A DNA stretch of 64,000 bases from Diospyros lotus (GCF_014633365.1 NC_068338.1:18610616-18674615), one strand, 5' to 3'; shown: positions 10,815-23,588, numbered from the stretch's first letter. Numbers and translations: made by a program. The notes: generated by a model from the sequence alone, not told the origin.

Positions 10815-12647
10815 ATTAGTTATTTTTAAAATAATAATAATCTACTACAAAATTAACTTAATTCATATAAGAATGTTATATTAAATGTCTAAATGCATGA
10901 TGACAAATAAAATTGTTTATAATAAGATTAATAATAATTAGATTTATTAGAAAGGTGAAGTGTAAAATTATAATTAATATAAAAAATAACATGTGAGATT
11001 AATATGAAATCAATGATATTTTAAAAAAAATTCAAATGGCACAAAACTAAAAAAAAAATAAAAAAATAAATAGATTAATAAATCTCTGGTTTTGGTTTCT
11101 TCAACCCGAAATTGCAGGTTCGAGAACCCGGAACGGGTTCGGACCCCTGCACCTCGCGATGCGGGGTTTTCAGAAACCCCTCTCCCCCACCCTGGCAGCG
11201 ACGATGGTAGCCACCATGGCCAACTTCATCAGCTACAATGGTGGTGGTAGCCGCACCTCGTGGTGCGGAGGTCCGTGCCTGACGATGGCGGCCATGGTGG
11301 CTGCCATCGCGACCGATGGCGATGACGCCATGTGCAATTATTGAAGAAATTAATCACTGAACAAAAGGTGTACCTGATTTCAGTCCAATTTCTTCTTCCT
11401 CGCAAAACAATGGCTGAAGATTGTTAGGGTTTGTTTAAGAAATGTGAGAAATGGTGTGGCTATGAGGGTATATTTGGAAATTTATGGGCTGTAAATAGTA
11501 ATTTTTGTAATTGTAAAGAGTAAAAATAAAAATTTACTTGAGCCGGTTATGAAGTGGAATTTATCGGGTTCCAATAGAATTTCCCTCTTCTTTTTCATTT
11601 GCTCCGCTTTAGGTTCCGCCATCTTCCTCCAGCAATGGCACGCCGCCGAGCAGTCATCGTAGACGCTTCGCCATCGGCCGCAATGATTGACCTTTTCTGA
11701 TCTCTCTGGTTCCTCTTTGCCAGTGATGGCGCTGTGAGCAGCACTGTTACTCAAGGACAGGCTCTTTCTCCGTTCTCTCCCTCCGTTAACAGTCTATTGT
11801 CTTCTCCGTTTCCATTTCTCCACTCAACCAACAACAGCGCCCTTGCCTCCTCCTGTCCACTGTCGGTCACACAAAGCCCCCAATTGTTTTTTTATAAATT
11901 AAACAAAAATAATCTACAAGCTTATAATTACAAATTATACTATATAAAATTACAATAACACAGTAAAACAATGTATATAATAAATTATATGTTATTGTAT
12001 TTTTATTATTCCCAAATTTTGACTACAAATGAGTTAAAATTATAATTCTAAATTCTAAAAAATTGTAGACTTTTATAGAAACTTATACTAACCGCCCCCT
12101 AAGGTTTGGTACAATTGTAGACCTCCCCTTTCATTTAAGAAATTATTAGGATTCTCATTGTCATTAAAACCCAACATAAAATTTTGCTCTTAAATTTTTT
12201 TTCTTTACTATTTTAGTATAATCTAAAAAAAAAACGACGATCAAGCAATAAGACAATAATGGTCATTTGGGTAAACTTTAATGGTGATTGCGGTTCTCTT
12301 ATAGAGTCAATCAAGTTTCAATTAGAATAGAGTTTTGTCAACTTTGAAAGACAAGAGAAAGAAAGGGAAATATATAAAGAAAAATAGTTGAGGGAGAGAA
12401 AGTCACGATAAATAACTAATGAAAAACCTAACTACTAGAGGGAAAAATAGATGTGGGGAGAAGATTTAATGAAAAGATATTTTTCACATCTTAAAAAAAT
12501 TATCAATCATTTGTAATGAGAAGTATTAGATAATATAAGTTTCAAACTTTATATTAGATGATACAAGGTTAGTATAATTTCTCAAATTAAAAAAAAAAAA
12601 GGTTAAAAATCGAACACGGATTCCTAAATTTTGTGACTTGCTATTTA
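10815..12647. other. Intergenic, no supported gene
   Basis: AT-rich, with two GC-richer islands. One at 11120-11335 has a GAACCCG/CGGGTTC inverted repeat at 11124-11140 and repeated ATGGTGGC words. The other at 11580-11880 has pyrimidine-rich, exon-like composition. Short ORFs over both islands show no motif I recognise. They may be relics of a pseudogene or the outer part of the PMD-bearing element. Confidence 0.4.
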
Positions 12648-13221
12648 GGCCCCGTTTGTTGCAGCTTTATTAAAGAAATTATAGCTTATAGCTTCTTAGA
12701 TTATAACTTCTAAAATTTAGAATAAGTTGTGAACCTGTTTGCTGCAGCTTCTTAAAAGTTGTAGTTAAGTAGGTGTGGTGTTTGATACCATAAGCTGTAA
12801 AATAACTTATTTTTGTATAATTGTCCATAATACCCTTAATAGTTATAGAATGATAATTTAAAAATTAATTAGTGTATATGTATAAGTTTCAAGTGTTATA
12901 AAAAAATTAATTAAAGCATAGAGAGAGATGAAGAGATTTGAAAATAGAGATAGCGGTGGAGAAGAAAAACCCATGATTGCATAGACAAGAGGGTAATTCT
13001 TTGCTAAAAATAAAGGCAAAATTGTCATAAAAATGTAATTATTTAAGCAGAAGTTGTAAAAACTGGGGTACCCCAGTTTTGAAAAAGCCAGCTTCTATCC
13101 TTTCTAAAAGCTAGTAGAAGCTATAAGTTAGAATTCTATAAGCTAAAACAAACACTACATCCCAACTTTTTTAAAGTTAGAAGCTAGAAATTGTAGCTTT
13201 TAAGCTGCAACAAACAGGGCC
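12648..13221. mobile_element. hAT-type MITE, about 574 bp
   Basis: Ends GGCCCCGTTTGTTGCAGCTT and its near complement AAGCTGCAACAAACAGGGCC form a clear TIR. The subterminal regions repeat AGCTTATAGCTT and TAGAAGCT words in opposite orientations. The target-site duplication is not clean. The GGCCCCGTTTG...CAAACAGGGCC ends are typical of plant hAT MITEs. It contains a 22-bp perfect palindrome at 13059-13080. Confidence 0.75.
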
Positions 13222-13656
13222 TTAGTCATTTTATTTTTAACTTACTGATTTGTCTTCTTTCTCTTATTTTATTTATTTTTAGCCAAATCAAGCGGTGATA
13301 GGTTTGATTTGCAAATAATCAAACTTTATCAATGGCAAAATTAATAATGGGTTTAACAAATCAATGCCAAATTGAACTTATTATCCTCATTCTCCTTTTT
13401 CTTTCTTCTTCTCTCTTTGGTTTCAGATTTAGAATTTATGATTGAAAATTATGGAGATCATTAGTTGCGATGCTTTCCAAAGTCATTGGAACCTATCAAT
13501 ATAAGTGCGAAGAAAAAGAAGATAACGTAACAAATTGTCAGTAATATAAGGTTATTCTCTTTTTGTTTTTTTTTTGTTCAAAAATTAATGGAACCATCGT
13601 TGCTAGAAACAATGGGTTCCAACACATCGTTTACAAATTATCAGATTGTTTTTAAT

Positions 13657-14193
13657 TAGAGATGGCAAAATGGGCTTGGCCCGACGGGCTGGCCCGTTGG
13701 GGCCCAGCCCGTCATCGGGCTAGGGCCAGCATTTTGCTGGCCCATTTAAGGCCGGGCCGATTTGGCCCGGCCCGCTTGGCCCGGCGGGCCAAATGGTGGT
13801 TGGCCAGGTTGGCCCGTTAATCTCGCCCTCGCCCTCTGTCGCTTTCGCCCTCACCCTCGTCTCGCTCTCACCCTCACCTCGCCCTCTGTATCTCCCTCGC
13901 CTTAGCCCTCGTCTCGCCCTCGCCCTTTGCTTTCGCCCTCTGTCTCGCCTTCGCCCTTGCTCGCCGCCCTCGCCCTCGTCTCGCCCTCGCCCTCGCTCGC
14001 CGCCCTCGCCCCTCAGTTGCCATCGCTCGCCCCTCGCCCTCTCTCGCTCACTACCTGCTGCCCGTTTGGCCCGCGGGCCCGTGTAGGGCTTGGCTAGGGC
14101 CAGCAATCTGCTGGCCCGTTTTTAAGCGGGCCGATTTGGCCCGGCCCGCGGGCCACTTGGTGGCGGGCCGGCCCGGCTCGTTTGCCATCTCTA
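13657..14193. mobile_element. hAT-type MITE, 537 bp, with GC-rich low-complexity core
   Basis: TIR TAGAGATGGCAAAATGGGC at the left and GCTCGTTTGCCATCTCTA at the right. The 8-bp duplication is TTTTTAAT (13649-13656) versus TTTTCAAT (14194-14201), 7/8. Subterminal repeats are TTGGCCCG, GGGCCGGCCCG and GGGCCAGCA. The core (13815-14050) is a run of CTCGCC/CTCGCCCT repeats that creates long open frames on both strands without protein-family resemblance. Confidence 0.85.
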
Positions 14194-15842
14194 TTTTCAA
14201 TGGTTGATTTTACTAGCTACTTATTTATGTTTTATTTTTGTTAACTTTAATTTAATAAAATTTTATTAATTAAATCTAATTAATGTTGTTCATAATAAAA
14301 GAGAAATTTGAACCAAAAAGAGAGAAGGTAAACTTTTAAAGTCATTTCTTAATGATAAAAAAAATACACAAACAAATAAGCTAAACCACAATAATCCTAG
14401 GTGATATAATTGTATAACAATGACATCACAACTCAAGAATGAGTGAATTTGGGTTATTTTAAAAAATTGATTGAACTTTAAATCTTTTTTTGGTAAAATA
14501 TAAGAATTTTAAAGCAAATGAGTGTAAACGAGGGTTTGCTTAGCACAATATATGAAATAAAGAGTAAAAGTAATAAAATGACACAAATGATTTATAATAG
14601 TTCAGCCAAATGGTCTAATATACTCTTTTAATATCCTCTTATTTGATCACAAGTAGGTCTTCTAGTACGCAAGACTAGAAAATATAATCCTCCTACTATC
14701 AATGTAGAACCTGTTGCACACTTGCTAGGAAATTACAACAAGATAACAAAATGAGAGAATTTGAGAGATAAACCTCTCAATTACAAGTTATCTCAAAGTG
14801 ATACAAGACTTGAAAATAAATAAATACAATGAAGCAACAAAGCCTTAAAAGAGAAAATTTAAAGAACAATTGAGCACTTGAAAGTTTTGAGCACTTGGAC
14901 ATTTTGTAATAAATTCTCTAAACCCATAAATGCACCATCAAGTTTGAATTTATAGAGAAAGACAAGTACTTCTAAAAATATGGCTGTTAGTGTTAGTTGG
15001 AGCTCATTAAATGAATCGATGAATTAGTTGTTGGAAGTTTCTACAACAAAAATGGTCGATAATTTCAAATAATCAGTCGACAAGTTAGTTCAAAAATTTG
15101 ACGCTAGGAATAAGAACAGTTGACAAGACCAAAAATGGTTGACTAGTTTACTGACAGTGGTTATCGATCGCTTATGGTCGAGAACTTAAAAATGACCGAT
15201 CTACAGGTTTTTTTAGGCTGGTCGACGGTAAGGAGCAAAGCGATTGACAGTTCCATAGAACTAATCGGTCGAAAGCTTGTCATTTTCTTTTTAAAAACAT
15301 TTTGATCCATTTTCTTCAATATTTTAAAACTGATTTTGAAATAAAATTTTGGAAATTCTATTGAGATAGAGACTTAGTTTTTCCAATTTTCATCGATATA
15401 TCTTGAGAGAAATGATTTGTATTTTAGCAAAGTGTTTGAAATTAATTTTTATTTAAAACTAAAACACATTTTAGAATTGAATTAGGGCATATATGTAAAA
15501 TCAATATTTTTCATCATCAAAATTCAAACACAAGAGTACAATATCACTAGATACCTTTTACCCATTTTTGTATAAGAAATGTTATATTCATAAATGAATT
15601 TGAAAAATAACCTTTCCCAAATGACAACATGACATACACAAACTTATCATAATTATAATAAAAATTAGTAATAGTTTATAGTAACAAGTAGATTTATTAT
15701 TAGTTTGATAGTAAATTTATTATAAATTTATATATATCATACCAATTTATGAAAGATATATTTATCAATCTTATTTTTAAGTATAGTATTTTTTTTTTTA
15801 ATTTACGGAACTTGCAAGGACAAGCGCTCTGCGTGTTGGAAC
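14194..15842. other. Intergenic, repeat-like, no gene
   Basis: AT-rich. The part at 14560-15000 (TTATAATAGTTCAGCCAAATGG, repeated reference to ACAAGTAGGTC-type words) has the feel of a decayed LTR or leader. No paired repeat, primer-binding site or coding remnant is visible, so it is left unclassified. Confidence 0.35.
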
Positions 15843-15966
15843 GAAGAATCATTTTAAAGGGCTTGATGGGCCTATCGAGCGGCTCATAAAAAGGGGGCAA
15901 AATTATCTTTTTGCTCTCTTTCGGTAAATCCGTCGATAAGCCTGTCGGGCTCTTTAGCATTTTCCC
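15843..15966. mobile_element. Short internally deleted MITE, same family as 30799-31266 and 62179-62626
   Basis: The left part has GGGCTTGATGGGCCTATCGA then GCGGCTCATAAAAAGGGGGC. The right part has CTCTCTTTCGGTAAATCCG then AAGCCTGTCGGGCTCTTTAG. These are the two arms of the GCCCGACGGGCTTACTG family described at 62179, joined with almost no core. It sits about 250 bp upstream of the membrane-protein start codon, in the likely promoter or 5' UTR region. Exact ends and target duplication were not resolved. Confidence 0.55.
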
Positions 15967-16120
15967 GAAACGAATAGAAGTAAAAATAAAATACGAAATT
16001 AGGAAGAAAAAGGAAGGATATAAACCTAAGAAAAAGAAAAATCCAAGATCCACGTTCCACAGTTCCTCCTGTGCGAAGAGAAGTGAACGTCTCTGAAACA
16101 CTCTGCCAATTGCAAACGTA

Positions 16121-16126
16121 ATGTGA
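16121..16126 (+). promoter_or_regulatory. Minimal start-stop upstream ORF (ATGTGA)
   Basis: About 95 bases before the main ATG lies ATG immediately followed by TGA. If transcribed in the 5' UTR, such AUG-stop elements can stall or reinitiate ribosomes (known for plant boron-responsive genes with AUGUAA). The position in the transcript is inferred; no transcription start was identified. Confidence 0.35.
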
Positions 16127-16221
16127 GCTTCATCTCTCTTTCCCGATCTCCGGCACTGATCCGAATTGCGGAATTGGCAATCTTCGAGGCAAATTTATTA
16201 CAGAAATCGGAAGCAGCGGAA

Positions 16222-19200
16222 ATGGAAGGGATCAAAGCGGAAGATCTGTCGACAATAGGAGGAATCGCCACCGTGTCGCTGCTTCACTCCTTCATACCTA
16301 CGCATTGGCTTCCCTTCTCCATCGTCGGCCGCGCTCAGAAATGGACTCTCTCTCGCACGCTTCTCGTCAGTATGTATATCTTCATGTATCTGTAGATCTC
16401 CGTACTTCTTTGTCTTGAAATGACTTTTGTCTCCCGATAATTTGGAAGATAGAAACGAAATTAGCTTCGTTATGTTATGCTACGTGTGATGCTGTCTTTC
16501 TTTTTCTTGGAGGTTAGGGATGAAGAGAACGAAACGGAGATTGTTTCTTGGACGCAATTTTTTCTTTTTTGTTTTTCTTCTTCTTACTCTTTTGCTAGGT
16601 TTTTCTAGGCTGTCAAACAGATGACGTGGGGTGAAAAATGTTGTTTCCAATACAATTCCTGGATGGTACCGTCTTGGATCTTATTCCACTTTTTACGTGG
16701 TGGAAAGATTTTGGCATTTGAACATAATGAAAGATATAGGAAATTTAAGTATCGAATTGTTTGGAGACTCAACTGCCTTAGCCTTTGCCCAAATTGCTGA
16801 ACTAGTTAATGTCCTTTGAAGTTGATCAAATTATTAGGCGGCCCGGATCCATACTAGGAGTAGATATAAAATTGTTATGCTACCTTCTATCCACCTTAAA
16901 TGTGTTGTTACATGCATTACTTCATTTTTCTCCATAACAAATTAGAAAACAGCCACATGTTTAAGTGTAGGTTTTGCTGACGACACCAGTTGCACGCTTT
17001 TTGTGTTTAACCTTTCTATGTGGGGTTCTAAATTAGTATCCAGGGATGTTATTTGGGAAAGCAATCAGGTGTCTGAGTTTCTCTCCTGTATTCTTATTTA
17101 TTTCTATCATTTGTAGGAAAGGAGATGAATTATTCTTTTAGTTCCCTTTTTTTGTTCTTCCCATCTCATATCCATAGTCTTTTCCTTGGAATAGGAATCT
17201 TCATAAGAGAGAAGAAATGTTTCATGTCTGTTCTATTATTACCTCAATGTGTTTTCAACTCATCACTTTTTCTTAGGGGTAGTGGAGGTGGTGGATTCCT
17301 ATTAACCATGGTATGAAAGAATCTTATTTCATCTCATCTTTTAGGTGTAAGGAAAACCATGGAACAAGGGGAGCAAAAAACCTCTTGTAAATATGTGGGA
17401 TTGGATCGTGACGGTAAAGCTCTCCTATTTGCCCCAACCCATTGTCTCCTTTGCTGCCCATAATCCCAATGCCATGTGTTGGGACTTATCCTTGAGGAAT
17501 GTGACAAATTGGAGATAGTTAAATCATATTAACTGTTGGTCATTATCTATTTAGTGGTTTTATTTGGTCATGTATGTCTTTGCTGGTGGCTTCACAAAAT
17601 GCTGTACAGACACATTGAAGTTCTTTTGTTGCAGCTTGTGCGAATTTGGGAAAGAGAGGGTATAGCTAAGGGGTTTCAAGTGCAGAAGCAACTTTTGAGG
17701 AAGTGGACACTTGTATAGGTTTAGAAGTAGCCTTTTCTGTTTTAGATATACATTGAAGTTCTTTGCTGGTGGCTTCACAAAATGCTGTATGGACAAATAA
17801 TTTGTTTCTCTAATTTGCATGGTTGTCAAGCCCCTCTTCAAAGTGCACCTGAATTGTAAAAGTTCACAAGTCTACTGTATAATGGTGTGGCAATGCACCT
17901 CTAAGCTTCATTTTACTTCATAATAAGTTCTTTGTAATAGTTTGAAGTGAGTCTAAGCAATGTTTAGTTGTTTACTCATTTTAGTTAAAGACTTGCAACA
18001 TGTCTAGGCCTTGGAAAAAATTGACCTTGTCAAAGCTCCAAGAATGTGCCTTATTCTACCAAGAGGGCCATTTGGTCAGTCCACATAAAGCCCCTCCACT
18101 CATACCTTTAGTCTGCCAAGCTCAAGAAATGCACCCCTTTTCTCATGATCTATGATTCTATTATGTCTTTTTTTTGTTATCCTTTTATTATTCTACTGTT
18201 ACTATTTTTAAGCTATATCATATTCACTGTCTTTTAGATGTTTGATGTTTTAAAATCATTATTGGTCAGTTATATTTAGAGATAGGGGCTTATGGTCTGT
18301 TGCACCAGTTATGAATGTCAAGTAACTGAGTGTACGACCGGGTGTTAGATTTTCTTACTCCTTTAGGATCAAGGTCTTGATATATATTATCTAAACAAGA
18401 TGATATTATTTGGGGATATACTTGCAATTAAATGTAAATTACAGAAAAGGATTTCTGCCTGTGAGAAAATTTCTTTGTTGCCAAATGTGAATTTCTTCTT
18501 CTTCTTCAAACACTGTTACCAATTTGGCAATCTGAGTGTTGATTTTTTTGATATGGGGCTCAGATATGTCTTGTTCATCCTTGATCTTGCCATGTAGATT
18601 TATAGGAGTACAAATTGGAAGAGAAGACTTCATCTAACGCTGCATTTGGTTGATAACAATTGAAATAATTAAGCCTAATGCTTAATTGTTCTTGTTCAAA
18701 ATTATAAAATACATAAGACTCGTGACTAGCTTTTCGTAATTGCAAAATGTAGAAGGGCTGATGCCTTTACCAATTAAAAAGACCTTATTTTTAGTTGGAT
18801 TATTAGCTTTGTTGTTTGATATAGCAAAAAGTTAAGCTTCTTTGCTTTGCTTTTAGTCTAAGCATATTTAATACAAGCTTAACATGCATGTACTTCAGTT
18901 AGACTTGTGTTTTTATACTGCACCTTGTGCTCTAGGAGATCTTGGCACGTTGTCATACATTGAGCATTTAGCAATGATCCATTTACAAATAAGTATCTGT
19001 TAGCAGTTTAGCTGTTATCACAATATAATAATCCTGAAACCTAAAGTTAACTCTAAAATCATTCCACCCCTCCCCCCTACAATTTTTGAAAAATTAGCAT
19101 TATCATCAAAGTCTTTTAATATATAAGCTCTTTGAGAAAATATTTGGACATGAGTTTGTTAACTTATAACATGGAGCTAAGAAGCCATTGGGTTAGCTAT

Positions 19201-22200
19201 GGTTTGATGGGAACACTGTTGGATCTGAATTTTCAAAAATAATGTAGCATTATTATCTGTTAAATCCTTCACCTACATGGCATGGTCCAAATATGGAATA
19301 TTAGAATCTTTATCTCTAGCTACAGATGATTATACAATCTGTCTGAAATGATCATTGCTAGTACCTACACCATCTATATTATGTTACTACCACTTTTTTG
19401 CTCCCTGTTTTTGTGCTAGTATTATGCGAATTGATTCTCTCCATTTTCTAGAGCTCTGGTCGGTCAAAGGGCACTGCTAACGATCTGAATCCGTACTTCT
19501 GTTTCTTATTCACTTTAAGCTTTGAATTTCGGTCAGGCTCGTGTTCAAGCTTTTTCCTGATTGGATTATTAACCGAATCACTATTTTAACTATCTCGTGT
19601 TGTTCTTGCTCCATCATGAAGCAAATTGGTTCTATTCATGTTGCAAACTTCTAGTTGTAGGGCCATGGATTTGGAACTCCCATTTCAGATTACCCTTTTT
19701 TTCTACAGATATTTAAGTTTTGGATCATGCTAGAATAGGTCACTAGCACTTTCATGATTGGGTTTTAGGTCTAATAAAAATTTCATAAGTAAGTTATCCT
19801 TTTATTTGTTTGTTAAATATTCAGATTAGTTTTCATTATGTTTCTGATTTGTTGCATTTTCTTGCCTTTCTTCTTCCTCAAGAACTGAGAGTTGATGGAT
19901 TGTGTTACATGGGAAACTCTAGAGCTTTTTTGTTCTTATTTTTTTATTTTTGTTCACTTTTTGTTTTTTTTTCCTCATCTGTAGATGTTATGTCATTGAG
20001 ATCTGCAGATAAAGTTTGAAATATGTAAATGATACAACAATCCATTACCTAGAAAGGATCAATACTGTACTCCAGAAACAATTTGGGTAAACCCAAATAG
20101 AATTTTTTCATATGTTTTACCTGCATGGTTGTGAGATTCTACTACCTGTGAAATTATATAGTACTGTAGGAGCTTGATATATATTGGGTTTTATTTTCTT
20201 TGTCAAAGGAAAGGAGAACGGGATTGAAGAACTTTTTGGTAATTAAAAGAGTTGTAATACAAGGTCTATAAAAAAAAGAAAACCAGCCAACAAAGTAGAA
20301 ACCTAATGCTGTAGAAAGAACTAAAGGTGTAACTTTGACAACTGACCACATGGATTTGACGATGAGACAGAGGGCGTTTATTTGAAAAACTAAGTGTATA
20401 AGAGCTGAAGCACAATTTGAAGCTACTGAGTTTGGCATTCTATAACTCTATATGAACTGCATGAGTAATCTTTGGTGTTCAGAAACTACAATTCTATGGA
20501 TTGTTGGGAGGCTACAATTCTTTGGTGTTTAGTGCTTTGAAATAACAATCAGGCTTAATAATTTGTTTCATAAGATAACTAGTAACTCACTTTTACAGTT
20601 TATGTAAGGGTATTTTAATTTGATTTAGGTTAGCTCTAAAAATTCCCTTTATTTCCTGAAAACATTAGTGAGTCTTTTGATGCTAGTTTCCATTCATGAG
20701 TGAAATCATAAAAATTGAAATCCTCAACAAGTTAGATTTTAAACCTCAAGTATTTTCAGCATTATCCTTGAGATGAGAAAGAGCCATTATTTAGAAAGTA
20801 CTTATTGGTGTTCTTATTCATGCCTATCTTTAACTTAATGTTCATCATGCAGCTGCATTTGGAGCAGTTCTGCATGTGTTATCCACTTCGCTTCTCGGTA
20901 TAACAGCAGTTACCATAACAAACACTATTGCTGGCGAGGAAACTGTGCATAAACTAGCTTCATTGATGCTTGTAATTCTTGGTGGCAGTTATATTTTATT
21001 ATTCCTGTCTGGAAAGGGTGGTGGTCACAGCCATTCCCACAATCAACCGATGGAAAAAATGGCTGTGGCTGGGCTTGTCCTAGTTCCTGCGTTATCTCCT
21101 TGTGCCACCACTCTTCCAGTATTTCTTGCTGTTGGGAACTCATCATCCATGATGGTGCTTGCTATCATAGTGCTGCTATTCAGGTACTTGTATTGACACT
21201 GACTTTATAATGGTTATTTTCCATTTGATTTTAGAATGTTAGAAACATGTGAATTAAAGTGAAGAATGCAAGCCACATATTGAAATCTTTGGCATGCTTT
21301 ACAATGCTGAAGCATAGAACATCTGTTAGCGACCTACCATGCTGCTGAAGCAAACTCATGAGCTTATTAAACTGTCTTATGAAATTAAGTAGACAAACCA
21401 GAAACAATTGAGACCTATGCACCCTTTACGATTATTTTATAACTGTTAAGAGTTATTTGTTTTAGGCATATGTAAGAATAATAGTGCCATCACTGTTCTT
21501 TTAAGTTTTCTTATGGGAATACAAGTCTAGATTATCCCAGTTTTGCCTGATTATAGATTAAAGTCCCTCCCTTCATGCATTTTTAAATGCTAATGTAAGA
21601 AAAACTTCCCTATTCTGTTGTTTGTGTTTGTGGTACGGTTGTGACTTAAAACCTCAACCAGTCTGATTCAAGAACATGTATGGGTATGGAGGTTGGACTT
21701 TGGATTAATAGATCAGCAATCTCAGAATCTGTCACGAGAATTTACAGGATATTAGTAATCTGTACGTGCCTGCTCTTGTCTTAACAACGTTGATACTGCC
21801 TATTTGGATTTCTGTGAGGTCTCTTACACCAGCTGAATTTTCTTATTTTTGCAATGTCATATGCTTCAACCGGTCCAATCTTATCTGACCTATTTCCTGA
21901 ACTGCTGTTGCTTTGTAGCAAGTAACTTGTGTTTTCTTTGAGATACTTTGAACGCCTGCTGAAGACTGATGCAACGTGATACTATTGGATTTGCAGCACC
22001 ATAACTGTAATGACCTCGCTGGTGGCACTCTCATTCTATGGAGCAAGCCAACTGAAGTTTCACTGGGTGGAGCGCTATGACAAGCTGCTTGTAGGTTCGG
22101 TGCTGTGTTTAGTTGGAATATTGACCCTTGTTTTTCACGATCATGACCATGATGGACACGTAAGTTCCACCGGTGGAGATGTGCATAGGAAACTAATTAC

Positions 22201-22207
22201 TCTATGA
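16222..22207 (+). CDS. Six-helix membrane protein with His-rich loops (possible NicO/UreH-like metal transporter)
   Basis: Three exons: 16222-16369, 20853-21183 and 21997-22207. They have GT/AG borders and exact frame joins, giving 229 residues. The start is the first in-frame ATG (MEGIKAEDLS); the frame upstream is open but has only a GTG. Hydrophobic segments lie at about 12-31, 46-71, 83-101, 118-144, 149-175 and 190-206. Helix 1 carries HSFIPTHW; helix 4 carries LVPALSPCATT. The loop after helix 3 has GGGHSHSH (105-112) and the C-terminus has HDHDHDGH (207-214), both apt for metal ions. The general pattern recalls NicO/RcnA/UreH-type transporters, but the classic HX4D motif is not present, so transport of a metal is an inference. 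Conserved plant protein by impression; I cannot name it. Copia LTR sequence begins about 390 bp after the stop. Confidence 0.85.
16370..20852 (+). other. Large first intron (4,483 bp) of the membrane-protein gene
   Basis: It lies between donor A|GTATGT and acceptor CATGCAG|CTGC. No coding sequence was recognised. A 28-bp direct repeat (TTTGCTGGTGGCTTCACAAA...) is at 17579-17606 and 17762-17789, with CATTGAAGTTCTTT next to each copy in swapped order. That suggests a local duplication or a small element scar. No element with clear ends was found. Confidence 0.7.
21184..21996 (+). other. Second intron of the membrane-protein gene
   Basis: Donor CAG|GTACTTG, acceptor TTTGCAG|CACC. Sequence unremarkable; nothing recognised inside. 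Confidence 0.75.
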
Positions 22208-22599
22208 GGGATGCTTTTAATCCTGTGAAGTTTGTCCTCACATAGCCTTGTTACTACAGTAAGTCATACCTGTTTTCAGTATAACAAGAAGCAGATATGA
22301 TCAACTTGCTATTTTGCCATTGTTGAAGGAGAATGTGTTGTATGGGCAGGCATGTGTTGTGTGATGTTCCCCCTTTACTGTTTCTATTGCCCTTCAGTAC
22401 TAGTCTTTCGCCTTCTTCAGTATTGGCTGGTGCCAAGTTCAGTAAAAGTTTCCTATAATTTGCAAAATGATCAATTTACTTAAAACCATTGGATCCTTTA
22501 GCGCTTCTTGCTTTTGCTTTTGTTTTTCAGATCCAAGTTCCCCTGTACCATATGGGTGACGTGTGTCCATAGATGATGACACATAAGTACCCAACATTT

Positions 22600-23509
22600 T
22601 GTTGGAAAATTTGAAATATTTGTATATTCTCATGTCCAAATTAAAATGAAAAATTGATTGAAAAATTATTTTTGGAGCATATGTAATATAATGCATAATT
22701 TATATTATTATAAAAGTAAAAGAAAAGAAAAAATGAGGGGTGTATTATGTGTGCATTATGCGTGTATTATGAGGGTACATTATATGTGCGTCATGTGCGC
22801 ACTGAGTAGACATGATGGCTGATTGATTTTAATTATGAGATATTATGCAATTATTATTTGATTAATATAATATAAAATATTATATTATAAAAATATAATT
22901 TTATATTATATTTTTAAAAAAGAAGCAACTTCCTCCCTTGTCACCCATTGCCCCCTTTTTTTTCTCTCTCTTTTCCTTTTTCCATTATTCTTCTTTCTTC
23001 TTTCTTCTCTAGAGGGTTCTTTCTTTGGAAAAAGGGGATAGAATTCTTAACATAATTTTAAACTTCTCATCCTCTTTCAATTTTAATAGTATTCAACTAA
23101 TGTTCTAGTTCGCTATTAGTCTTTGAAGTTTATGCTAATTTTTCAGTTTGTAAATTGTTGTACCTCGAAAAACAGACGTCAATTAGTTTCTAGCACTTTT
23201 GATGAGATGACGAATCTATTTTAAGGGAATTATGTGTTATATAGGTCTCGATTTTATCATCCTTTTCTATATTGTTATACTTTTATTTTCTCTTGTGCAG
23301 TATTATATTATTTTAATATTTACGTACTACTAGTTTAAATACAGTATTATAATTATATTTTTGAGCAATAATTAAAATATTATAAATATAATTATTATTT
23401 GACTAACAATATAATTATTTTATTATGGTTGACTAACAACTTAAAACAGAGAATGAAGGGCAGAGAGTATGAGTACGTTGAAGAAAAATTTTATTATATT
23501 TTTCTAACA
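22600..23509 (+). repeat. 5' LTR of the copia element
   Basis: Starts TGTTGG, ends CTAACA (short inverted ends). Aligned with 29420-30361 by eye. The TATA-like TATAAATA of the 3' LTR (29846) is disrupted here (CTCTAGAG). Confidence 0.8.
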
Positions 23510-23588
23510 ATTTTAAAATAGATTTACTCATTGAAGTTTTGATTTGTGATGGTTACCCCTATGAATTTTGATGAAACCTCTAATAATG

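Noticed and set aside
11159..11344. 61-codon frame over a GC-rich island
   Set aside because: Ala/Met/Gly-rich product of repeated ATGGTGGC words; no support beyond openness.
13720..14106. 128-codon minus-strand and 97-codon plus-strand open frames
   Set aside because: Both lie in the CTCGCC low-complexity core of a hAT MITE; composition is dominated by Arg/Gly or Pro/Ser repeats and no family motif is visible.
16123..16221. N-terminal extension of the membrane protein from a GTG codon
   Set aside because: No in-frame ATG exists there; the first ATG is 16222 and gives a sensible start before helix 1.
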